Assembly (NCBI GenBank): GCA_016302005.1
Contig: JAEDOK010000035.1
Span: 1-13,559, forward strand
Source of the DNA: Oscillospiraceae bacterium
GTDB taxonomy: Bacteria; Bacillota_A; Clostridia; Oscillospirales; Oscillospiraceae
DNA: 13,559 bases
Reading direction: 5' to 3'
Shown: piece by piece, positions 7,169-13,462 of the stretch
Numbering within the stretch: position 1 is the first letter of the stretch
Layout: the number at the start of each line of letters is the position of its first letter
Made by a program: the position numbers and the translations under genes
Notes under the pieces: generated by a model
Told to the model about the DNA's origin: nothing
What the model saw: the letters and a program-made list of their open reading frames with translations, nothing else
Database searches by the model: none

Positions 7169-7206
7169 AAAAGCGGCACTCTGCACAAAAACGCAGAATG
7201 CCGCTT
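7166..7206 (-). terminator. Intrinsic terminator of the pst-pho operon
   Basis: On minus, AAGCGGCA...TGCCGCTT arms (7199-7206 with 7171-7178) continue through one mismatch into a further 5 bp, with an 8-nt A-rich-on-plus loop, then run into TTTTTTT (7172-7166). It lies about 440 nt beyond the phoR stop, because repeat island III sits between them. It also insulates the Na/Pi promoter. Confidence 0.85.
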
Positions 7207-7290
7207 GTTGAAAATTAGGGAATATTGCGTCATACGAGGGAGGCAGTGAATAGTGAATAACGAAGGAGTGTTCCGCACGGATTAAGAATG

Positions 7291-7360
7291 CGGGCGGCTA
7301 ATAGCCGCCCCTACGAGAAAAATTGGTTCCTACGCCGTAGGGGCGGCTATCAGCCGCCCG
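7291..7360. repeat. REP-like inverted pair
   Basis: Palindromes at 7291-7315 and 7336-7360 lie in inverted orientation, separated by 20 nt. The spacer (7316-7335) is identical to that of the pair at 11537-11606, so these two are recent copies of one unit. Confidence 0.88.
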
Positions 7361-7395
7361 TGCAGGAACTACCGACTTCGTACAAACCTACAGTC

Positions 7396-7432
7396 AGAGA
7401 TTGCCACGGGCGCAAGCGCCCTCGCAATGACA
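7396..7432. repeat. CATTGCGAG-type palindromic module, copy 2 (inverted)
   Basis: AGAGATTGCCAC ... CTCGCAATGACA encloses the inner stem GGGCGC-AA-GCGCCC (7408-7421). The outer parts match copy 1 at 487-527, while the inner stem is different. Confidence 0.78.
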
Positions 7433-7449
7433 AACAAGGTACCCCTCCC

Positions 7450-7541
7450 TGTCATTGCGAGGAGCGTAGCGACGTGGTAGCGCAGCCGTTCGTGAGGAAC
7501 GAGCGTTACGGATGCGGCATACCCCCTGCGGGTGCAATCTC
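7450..7541. repeat. CATTGCGAG-type module, copy 3 (extended, degenerate)
   Basis: It begins TGTCATTGCGAGGAGCGTAG (7450-7469) and ends with GCAATCTC (7534-7541). The intervening sequence is longer than in copies 1 and 2 and only loosely self-complementary, as if an insertion or rearrangement had occurred within the palindrome. Confidence 0.55.
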
Positions 7542-7648
7542 GTGCAGGAACTACCGACCGCGTACGAAGCAGCAAACACCGGAAAAACCCGCAGCGGCAA
7601 ACCTATTCACTATTCACTATTCACTATTCACTGTTCCCTCGCAGCCCT

Positions 7649-9316
7649 CTACGCCGGGAAACCGAGCCTGATCTCCGTGCCCTTTCCGACCTCGCTTTGC
7701 ATTTTGATCTCCGCGTTGTGGAACGCTGCCGCGTGCTTCACAATGGACAGCCCCAAGCCCGTGCCGCCGATTGCCTTCGAATGGCTCTTATCCACCCGAT
7801 AAAACCGCTCAAACACACGCTCCTGCTCCGCCTCGGGAATGCCGATGCCCGTATCCGCGACAATCAGCGTCGGCACACCGTCCAACGGCTTTGCCGTAAC
7901 CTTCACCGTCCCCTTCGGGCGGTTATACTTGACGGCGTTGTCGCAGAGGTTGTAGATCAGCTCCTCCAACACGCGCCGCACCCCCATGACCTCGCAGGGC
8001 GCGATATCCGTCGTGATCGAAATGCCCTTCTCCTTTGCCACCGGCGCAAGCTGCTGCACCACCGCGCAAGCCAGTTCATCCAGCTTCTGGGGGGTCTTTT
8101 CCTCTGTGGCACCGCCCTCGTCGAGCTGTGACAGCCGCAAAATATCCTCGATCAGCGCCAAAAGCCGCTGTGATTCCTTACAAATGCGGTCGGCAAAGCG
8201 CGGAATGTCCTCCTGCTTCGCCAAGCCCTCGCGGATCAGCTCCGCAAAGCCCGAGATCGAGGTCAGCGGCGTGCGCAGCTCATGGGACACATTCGCCGTA
8301 AACTCCCGGCGCAGACGCTCCCGATCCTCCCGCTCGGTCACATCCAGCAGGAGCAGCACCGCACCCGTCAGCGTCTGCCCGTCGTAGGCGGGATTCGCCA
8401 TGAGCTGATAAATGCGACCGTCCAGCGTGACGCTCTCCTGCGCGTGCTTCCCCTGTAACGCCTCCTCCGCCGCCTCGCGGAAGGGCGCGCTGCGGTTGAC
8501 CGTGAGCAGGCTCTGCGTCTCGGCTTGCCCGATGTGCAGCAGCCGCTTTGCCGCCTCGTTGCAAAACAGCAGCTGCATTTTCGCGTCAATGACCAGCAAG
8601 CCCTCGCTCATATGTCCGGTGACGGCGGCAAATTCCTCCTGCGACCGTCTTAGCTGCTCCATCTGGGCGCGGATCTGCCGGTTCTGGGCGGCAATTTTCT
8701 CCAAAAGCGGAGTCAGCTCGTCGTAGGTCTCCACCTTCTGCGGATGCTCCAGATCCAATTCGTTCAGCGGACGCACCACCCGCTTGGACACGCGGTAGGA
8801 CAGCACCAGCGCCAAGCCCACCGCCGCCAGCAGCACCCACGCCATCGGCTTCAGAATATTGAACAGAATGCCGAACACCGAGTCCTGCGTCCCGCTCACC
8901 CGCAGCACCGTCCCGTCGGACAGGCGGCAGGCGTAGTAAATGGTCTTTTTCGAGATGGTCGCGGAATTGCGCGTGCTGTCGCCGTAGCCGTTTTGCAGCG
9001 CCTCGGCGATCTCCTCCCGGGCAAGATGGTTCTCCATCGTCGTCTCATCGGCGTCGGAGTCGTACAGCACCTCACCGCTCGCCGCAACCCATGTCACCCG
9101 CAGATCGGTCACTCTCGCAGGCTCCAGCGCGGGCAGATATCCTTCCGCAGGCAGTCCGCTTTCCAGCGCGACGGCGATCGTATGCGCCTCGCTCTTTAAT
9201 TCGTGAAAAAACTGCGTCTCAAGATCCTCGTACAGCACAATCGAGATCAGCGCGCTGGAAAGCAGCAAAATCACCACCGTGACTAACACAATCGCGGTAA
9301 AGATGCGTTTTGTCAT
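7649..9316 (-). CDS. phoR: Phosphate-sensing histidine kinase PhoR
   Basis: This 555-residue membrane sensor kinase phosphorylates the response regulator encoded just upstream. There are two membrane segments (6-28 and 155-174) enclosing an extracytoplasmic domain of about 125 residues. A short linker follows, then a PAS-like region (about 225-326). The HisKA domain has SHELRTP (344-350, phospho-acceptor His345). The ATPase domain has the N box NLCDNAVKYN (456-465), G1 DTGIGIP (488-494), F box ERFYR (503-507) and G2 GGTGLGLSI (517-525). The outer domain-PAS-HisKA layout is that of Firmicute PhoR/PnpS. The start overlaps the phoP stop by ATGA, which indicates coupling. phoR is the last gene of the operon. 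The extracytoplasmic domain need not bind phosphate itself, since signalling may come through PstB/PhoU contact with the PAS region; that is inferred from known systems. Confidence 0.92.
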   Translation of the reverse strand: MTKRIFTAIVLVTVVILLLSSALISIVLYEDLETQFFHELKSEAHTIAVALESGLPAEGYLPALEPARVTDLRVTWVAASGEVLYDSDADETTMENHLAREEIAEALQNGYGDSTRNSATISKKTIYYACRLSDGTVLRVSGTQDSVFGILFNILKPMAWVLLAAVGLALVLSYRVSKRVVRPLNELDLEHPQKVETYDELTPLLEKIAAQNRQIRAQMEQLRRSQEEFAAVTGHMSEGLLVIDAKMQLLFCNEAAKRLLHIGQAETQSLLTVNRSAPFREAAEEALQGKHAQESVTLDGRIYQLMANPAYDGQTLTGAVLLLLDVTEREDRERLRREFTANVSHELRTPLTSISGFAELIREGLAKQEDIPRFADRICKESQRLLALIEDILRLSQLDEGGATEEKTPQKLDELACAVVQQLAPVAKEKGISITTDIAPCEVMGVRRVLEELIYNLCDNAVKYNRPKGTVKVTAKPLDGVPTLIVADTGIGIPEAEQERVFERFYRVDKSHSKAIGGTGLGLSIVKHAAAFHNAEIKMQSEVGKGTEIRLGFPA

Positions 9317-9987
9317 GCCGTGCCTCCCATGCGGTAGCCCACGCCGCGCACCGTCTCGATGCAGCCCGCCGCCGCGCCCAGCTTCTGCCGCAGGGAGCGG
9401 ATATGGACATCCACCGTGCGGCTCTCGCCGTCAAACTCGTAGCCCCAAACCTTGGAAAGCAGACTGTCCCGGGTAAAGACCTGCATCGGGTGGGACATCA
9501 AAAGCTGCAAAAGGTCAAATTCCTTCCGCGTCAGCTCCACCGGCTTTTCCTCAACGGTGACCATATGGCGCAGGGGGTCGAGGGCGAGCGCCCCGCAGGT
9601 CAGCTTCGGTGCGGCATCCTGCGAAGCCGTCCGACGCAAAAGCGCGCGCACCCGGGCGATCAGCTCCATCATGCCGAAGGGCTTTGTCAGATAGTCGTCC
9701 GCGCCGCAGTCCAAGCCCACCACCTTGTCATACTCCGTGCTTTTCGCGGTGAGCATGAGCACGGGCAGCTTTTCGGTTCGCGGATCCTCCCGCAGACTGC
9801 GCAGCACGCTGATGCCGTCCTCCTCGGGCAGCATGATGTCCAGGATCGCCAGTGCGGGCTTTTCCCGTTCCAGCGCCGCGCGGAACTCCGAAGGGCGCTC
9901 AAAGCCCACCGTCGGCATGACCGAGCCGGTCAGCGTATATGCCACAAGCTCGCGGATGCTGCTGTCGTCCTCCAGCAGATAGATCAT
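9313..9987 (-). CDS. phoP: OmpR-family response regulator, PhoP/PhoB type
   Basis: This 224-residue DNA-binding regulator of the phosphate regulon has a receiver domain (1-118) with acidic residues Glu6-Asp7-Asp8, phospho-acceptor Asp50 in AILDIMLP, Thr80 and Lys102. It is followed by an OmpR winged helix (about 128-220) including VWGYEFDGESRTVDVHIRSLRQKL-type recognition-helix sequence (180-203) and a GVGYRM ending. The start is set at 9987 rather than the open frame back to 10104, because MIYLLEDDSS is the standard receiver N-terminus and AGGAG (9996-10000) lies 8 nt before it; the extra 39 residues would overlap phoU. The ribosome site overlaps the phoU stop, and the stop overlaps the phoR start by 4 nt. 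A likely target in this window is the five-repeat Pho box at 7120-7168. Confidence 0.93.
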   Translation of the reverse strand: MIYLLEDDSSIRELVAYTLTGSVMPTVGFERPSEFRAALEREKPALAILDIMLPEEDGISVLRSLREDPRTEKLPVLMLTAKSTEYDKVVGLDCGADDYLTKPFGMMELIARVRALLRRTASQDAAPKLTCGALALDPLRHMVTVEEKPVELTRKEFDLLQLLMSHPMQVFTRDSLLSKVWGYEFDGESRTVDVHIRSLRQKLGAAAGCIETVRGVGYRMGGTA

Positions 9988-9992
9988 GTTTC

Positions 9993-10634
9993 TCACTCCT
10001 TTGCGTGAACGCCCGTGATAGAGTATTCCACCCACTCCGCCACATTCACGGCGTGGTCGCCGATGCGTTCCAAATATTTTGCGATCATCAGCAGGTCGAG
10101 GCACTCGCTGCCCCGGGACGGCTCCTGCCGAATGCGGGCGACCAGCTCCTGCTTGACGGTGTCAAAGAGGGCGTCCACCGCGTCGTCGTCGTCCTGCACC
10201 TGCCGCGCAAGCCCGAGGTCGCGCCGCACGAAGGAATCGACGCTGCTCGTCACCATGCGGCTGGCAGCCTTCGCCATCTGCGCAAGGTGCGTCGCGCCCA
10301 TGATGTCGTCATTGTTGATGTAACGCATGATCTCGGCAATGTCCGAGGCCTGGTCGCCGATGCGCTCCATGTCGGAGATCATCTTCAGCGCCGAGGAGAT
10401 CGCCCGCAGATCCCGCGCCACCGGTTGCTGCTGCAACAGCAGCTTCATGCAAAGCGCCTCGATCTCCCGCTCGGCGTGGTCGATCTCCCGTTCAATGTTC
10501 TTTGTTTTTTCCGCCGCCTTCGGCTCCTCGGCAAGCGCCCGCATCGACGCAGAGATCGCGTCCTCACACAGCGCGCCCATCTCGATCAGGCGGCGATTTA
10601 ATAAAGCAAGCTGCTCGTCAAAGCTCGTTCGCAT
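9993..10634 (-). CDS. phoU: Phosphate transport system regulator PhoU
   Basis: This 213-residue all-helical cytoplasmic protein is made of two repeated three-helix bundles. The paired metal-site motifs are MERIGDQASD (89-98) and LERIGDHAVN (188-197). In known systems PhoU binds the kinase PAS domain and the Pst importer and keeps PhoR in its repressing state when phosphate is plentiful. The length is typical (about 210-240). Its ATG shares one base with the pstB stop (TAATG), and phoP begins 5 nt beyond its own stop, so it is embedded in the operon between importer and two-component system. Confidence 0.96.
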   Translation of the reverse strand: MRTSFDEQLALLNRRLIEMGALCEDAISASMRALAEEPKAAEKTKNIEREIDHAEREIEALCMKLLLQQQPVARDLRAISSALKMISDMERIGDQASDIAEIMRYINNDDIMGATHLAQMAKAASRMVTSSVDSFVRRDLGLARQVQDDDDAVDALFDTVKQELVARIRQEPSRGSECLDLLMIAKYLERIGDHAVNVAEWVEYSITGVHAKE

Positions 10635-11383
10635 TATCCGAACCTCCCTGTAATGTAATCTTCCGTGCGTTTGTCCTTGGGCATGGAGAAGATCCGCTCC
10701 GTCGTGCCAAACTCGACCATCTCGCCCAGCAGGAAAAATGCCGTCTTGTCGGAAATGCGCGCCGCCTGCTGCATATTGTGCGTCACCATAACGATAGTAT
10801 AATCCCTTTTGAGCTGCAATGCAAGCTCTTCGACGCGGGAGGTGGAGATCGGATCAAGGGCGCTGGTCGGCTCGTCCATCAAAAGCACCTCCGGCTCCAC
10901 CGCGAGGGCGCGGGCGATGCACAGGCGCTGCTGCTGTCCGCCGGAAAGCCCGAGGGCGGAGGCTTTCAGACGATCCTTGACCTCGTCCCAAATTGCCGCC
11001 GAACGCAGAGAGCGCTCGACGAGCTCGTCCAATTTGACTCGGCTGCGGATGCCGTGGGTGCGCGGGCCGTAGGCGATGTTGTCGTAAATGCTCATGGGGA
11101 AGGGATTCGGCTTTTGAAACACCATACCCACCCGCTTGCGCAAGTGGTTAACATCCAGCTTGCCGTAAATATCCTCGCCGTCGAGCAAAACCCTGCCCTC
11201 GATGCGGCAGCCCTCGACAAGATCATTCATGCGGTTGAGCGTCTTGAGCAGCGTCGATTTGCCGCAGCCCGACGGCCCGATAAAGGCGGTGATCCGGTTG
11301 GCAGGCAGATGCAGCTCGATCGACTTCAGCGCCTGAAACTCGCCGTACCACAGATTCAAATTTTCAATGTCGATTTTTTCCAT
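10634..11383 (-). CDS. pstB: Phosphate ABC transporter ATP-binding protein PstB
   Basis: This 249-residue ATPase drives phosphate import through PstC-PstA. It has Walker A GPSGCGKS (36-43), Q-loop Gln90 in [19 protein letters not shown] (the PstB-specific Q-loop signature), ABC signature LSGGQQQR (146-153), Walker B VLLMDEPT (166-173) and H-loop His202. The ending [17 protein letters not shown] is typical of PstB. The start is at 11383 ([14 protein letters not shown]) with GTGAGG a few bases upstream; the open frame continues 28 codons upstream into repeat sequence and should not be included. Unlike the other operon junctions, it is separated from pstA by 325 nt of repeats, so it may be transcribed through hairpins or from a promoter not recognised here. 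Confidence 0.96.
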   Translation of the reverse strand: MEKIDIENLNLWYGEFQALKSIELHLPANRITAFIGPSGCGKSTLLKTLNRMNDLVEGCRIEGRVLLDGEDIYGKLDVNHLRKRVGMVFQKPNPFPMSIYDNIAYGPRTHGIRSRVKLDELVERSLRSAAIWDEVKDRLKASALGLSGGQQQRLCIARALAVEPEVLLMDEPTSALDPISTSRVEELALQLKRDYTIVMVTHNMQQAARISDKTAFFLLGEMVEFGTTERIFSMPKDKRTEDYITGRFG

Positions 11384-11403
11384 ACAAACCTCACGATTTC
11401 CAT

Positions 11404-11431
11404 TGTAGGGGCGGACGACTCTGTCCGCCCG
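11404..11431. repeat. REP-like palindrome, unpaired, variant stem
   Basis: TGTAG foot followed by GGGCGGAC...GTCCGCCC around GACTCT. It lies 20 nt upstream of the pstB start codon (minus strand). The stem differs from the majority form (GGCT/AGCC) by compensating changes to GGAC/GTCC. Confidence 0.78.
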
Positions 11432-11483
11432 TGCAGGCACCCCTTCGGAAGCCGTAGCGCGCGGCATCCCCGGGCAGGGTTTC

Positions 11484-11700
11484 AGTGAATAGTGAATAGT
11501 GAATCACGAAGGAGCGCTCCGCGCGGATTTATCATGCGGGCGGCTAATAGCCGCCCCTACGAGAAAAATTGGTTCCTACGCCGTAGGGGCGGATATCATC
11601 CGCCCGCGTGCAGGAACTGCCGACCGCGCACCGATCCGCAATCAGCCGAGAATCCCGCAGCGACAGTTTACCTATTCACCATTCACGATTCACTATTCAT
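11484..11700. repeat. Composite intergenic repeat island IV, inverted ends, inside the pst operon
   Basis: Three perfect AGTGAAT heptamers (11484-11504) and the hairpin module AGCGCTCCGCGCGGATT (11513-11529) form the left end. Four degenerate inverted heptamers (TATTCAC, CATTCAC, GATTCAC, TATTCAT; 11673-11700) form the right end. A REP-like pair (11537-11606) and the linker GTGCAGGAACTGCCGACCGC (11609-11628) lie between. Its right end is 8 nt from the pstA stop. No gene is present. Confidence 0.85.
11537..11606. repeat. REP-like inverted pair with one variant arm
   Basis: Palindromes at 11537-11561 (GGCT/AGCC-type stem) and 11582-11606 (GGAT/ATCC-type stem) are separated by 20 nt identical to the spacer at 7316-7335. 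The second arm has changed its stem while keeping it self-complementary. Confidence 0.85.
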
Positions 11701-11708
11701 TCCCCTCT

Positions 11709-12536
11709 TCACCGCTTTGCCAGCCGTTTCGCAACCGCCGAAGAGAGCGCGTTGATGCCGATGACAAGCACAAGGAGAATGACCGCCGTGGCATATGCCT
11801 CCTTGGTATAAAGCCCCTCGTTGAGCAGGCAGTAAAGATGCACCGCCAGCGTGCGTCCCGAGCCGAGCAGTCCGTCGGCAACGCCGGTGACCGTACCCGC
11901 CGTATAAATGAGCGCCGCCGTCTCGCCCACGACTCTGCCGATGGCGAGCACAATGCCCGAGAAAATACCCGGCACCGCCGCAGGCAGCACAATGCGCATG
12001 ACCGTGCGGAGCTTGCCCGCGCCGAGTCCGAAGCTGCCCTCGCGGTAGCTGTCCGGCACGGCATTCAGCGCCTCCTCCGTGGTGCGCAGGATCGTCGGCA
12101 GCACCATGATCGCCAGCGTCAACGCGCCCGCTAACATGGAATTGTCCATTCCGCAGGCGAGGACGAACATCAAATACCCGAACAGACCGTAAACAATCGA
12201 CGGAATGCCCGAAAGCGTCTCCGCCGTGAGTCTTACAAGCTTGACCAGGCGGCTGCCGCGCTTGGCGTATTCCACGAGATAGATCGCCGCGCCGATGCCG
12301 AAGGGCACCGCCATCAAAAGCGTCAGGGCGATCATCGTCAGCGTGTTGATGATCGCGGGGAGCATGGAGAGATTTTCGGAGTTATAGTTCCACGCGAACA
12401 GACTGAGCTTCAGATTCGGCACGCCCATGACGAGAATGTACACGATGAGCGCCAGCAGCACGCCGAACACGATCCCCGCCGAGGCATAGACCAGCGCCCG
12501 CTGCACGAGGGACATCGGATGCTTTTTTGCTTTCAT
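11709..12536 (-). CDS. pstA: Phosphate ABC transporter permease PstA
   Basis: This 275-residue inner-membrane subunit forms the phosphate channel with PstC. It has about six hydrophobic segments (near 15-38, 62-88, 115-132, 135-150, 186-212 and 250-268). The conserved SGIPSIVYG lies at 109-117, and the EAA-loop sequence EEALNAVPDSYREGSFGLGA at 154-173 contacts PstB. The start is at 12536 (MKAKKHPMS) because it overlaps the pstC stop by ATGA and GGAGGG precedes it; the 10 upstream residues in frame are not family-like. The stop (11709-11711) is followed within 8 nt by repeat island IV. Confidence 0.96.
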   Translation of the reverse strand: MKAKKHPMSLVQRALVYASAGIVFGVLLALIVYILVMGVPNLKLSLFAWNYNSENLSMLPAIINTLTMIALTLLMAVPFGIGAAIYLVEYAKRGSRLVKLVRLTAETLSGIPSIVYGLFGYLMFVLACGMDNSMLAGALTLAIMVLPTILRTTEEALNAVPDSYREGSFGLGAGKLRTVMRIVLPAAVPGIFSGIVLAIGRVVGETAALIYTAGTVTGVADGLLGSGRTLAVHLYCLLNEGLYTKEAYATAVILLVLVIGINALSSAVAKRLAKR

Positions 12537-13387
12537 GCTTCCCTCCGTTTCAGCGCCGAAAAGCACAGGTTGATGATGAGGATAAAGACGAACAGCACCA
12601 CGCCGCAGGCGATCAGCGCCTCACGGTGCAGGTCGGTGGCGTAGCCCATCTCCTGCACGATATTCGCCGTCAGCGTGCGCACGCCGCTTAAGATGCTCTC
12701 GGGCAGAATCGGCTGATTGCCCGCGACCATCGCAACCGCCATCGTCTCTCCGATGGCGCGCCCCACGCCCAAGATCACACCCGCCAAAATACCGGAGCGA
12801 GCCGCGGGCAGAACTGCGGAGAAGACGCTGCGCTCATGCGTAGCGCCGAGGGCAAGGGAGCCTTCGTAATAGCTCTCGGGTACCGCGCGGAGGGCGGATT
12901 CCGAGACATTGATGATCGTCGGCAGGATCATAATGCCGAGCATCACGGAGGCCGTCAGCATCCCCTTGCCGCTGCCGCCAAATAAGCTCTGCATCAGAGG
13001 CACAATGACGACCAACCCGAAGAAGCCGTAGACGATCGACGGAATCCCCGCCAAAAGCTCCGCCGCCGGCTTTAACACGCGGTAGAGCCGCTGCGGGCAG
13101 AAGCGCGCCAAAAAGACCGCGCACAGCAGCCCGAGCGGCACGCCGATAAGGATCGCGCCCGCCGTGACGAAGATGCTCGCCACGATCATGGGGAAGATGC
13201 CGTAAATGCCCTGACTCGGAGCCCAAGTCTTGCCGAGCAGGAAATCCCCGAAGCCGATGGTCTTCATCGTAGGGACTCCGCTGGCAAAGAGGAACACGCA
13301 GATCAGCACCACCGCCGCGATGGACACGCAAGCCGTGAGCGCAAACACCACACGCATCGCGTTTTCCCTGAATTTCGAAGATTTCAT
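12533..13387 (-). CDS. pstC: Phosphate ABC transporter permease PstC
   Basis: This 284-residue inner-membrane subunit is the partner of PstA. It has an N-terminal membrane segment (about 13-36), a family-typical loop GFGDFLLGKTWAPSQGIYG (45-63), AGIPSIVYGFFG (113-124) and the EAA-loop sequence SESALRAVPESYYEGSLALG (162-181) followed by ARSGILAGVILGVGRAIGET. Two adjacent ATG codons (13390 and 13387) follow AGGAGG (13395-13400) by 4 and 7 nt. The second has better spacing and is used here; the difference is one Met. The open frame further upstream is repeat sequence. The stop overlaps pstA by 4 nt. pstS, normally just upstream, is not within the window. Confidence 0.95.
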   Translation of the reverse strand: MKSSKFRENAMRVVFALTACVSIAAVVLICVFLFASGVPTMKTIGFGDFLLGKTWAPSQGIYGIFPMIVASIFVTAGAILIGVPLGLLCAVFLARFCPQRLYRVLKPAAELLAGIPSIVYGFFGLVVIVPLMQSLFGGSGKGMLTASVMLGIMILPTIINVSESALRAVPESYYEGSLALGATHERSVFSAVLPAARSGILAGVILGVGRAIGETMAVAMVAGNQPILPESILSGVRTLTANIVQEMGYATDLHREALIACGVVLFVFILIINLCFSALKRREA

Positions 13388-13415
13388 CATATTGCCTCCT
13401 GTTTCCGCCCACGCT

Positions 13416-13442
13416 CGTAGGGGGGGCGGATAGTATCCGTCC
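13416..13442. repeat. REP-like palindrome, unpaired, upstream of pstC
   Basis: CGTAG foot followed by a GGCGGATA...TATCCG-type stem. It lies 16 nt upstream of the pstC ribosome site (minus strand). The stem has drifted (extra G, one mismatch), so this is an older or decayed copy. Confidence 0.65.
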
Positions 13443-13462
13443 AATGCAGGCATTCCCCTCTG

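Larger units (their letters stand above)
7245..7631. repeat. Composite intergenic repeat island III, inverted ends
   Basis: The left end is two copies of AGTGAAT (7245-7258) and the hairpin module AGTGTTCCGCACGGATT (7267-7283). The right end is four copies of TATTCAC (7604-7631), the inverted form of the left heptamer. Between them are a REP-like pair (7291-7360), linkers GTGCAGGAACTACCGA (7360-7375) and GCAGGAACTACCGACC (7544-7559), an inverted CATTGCGAG module (7396-7432) and a longer degenerate one (7450-7541). The plus-strand ORFs here are repeat translations. The island separates the phoR stop from its terminator. Confidence 0.85.

Noticed and set aside
7288..7671. Plus-strand ORF beginning MRAANSRPYEKNWFLRRRGGY, with a near-identical start in an ORF at 11492-11755
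   Set aside because: The similarity is only the translated REP-like pair and spacer; there is no ribosome site and the frame runs through palindromes and heptamers. Such ORFs are likely to be misannotated as conserved hypothetical proteins.
9988..10104. N-terminal extension of the response regulator frame
   Set aside because: It would overlap phoU, is not receiver-like, and AGGAG fits the ATG at 9987.
11384..11467. N-terminal extension of the PstB frame (also upstream extensions of pstC and of the ABC ATPase)
   Set aside because: The extra residues come from leader or repeat sequence, while the internal ATG has a ribosome site and the family-standard start.
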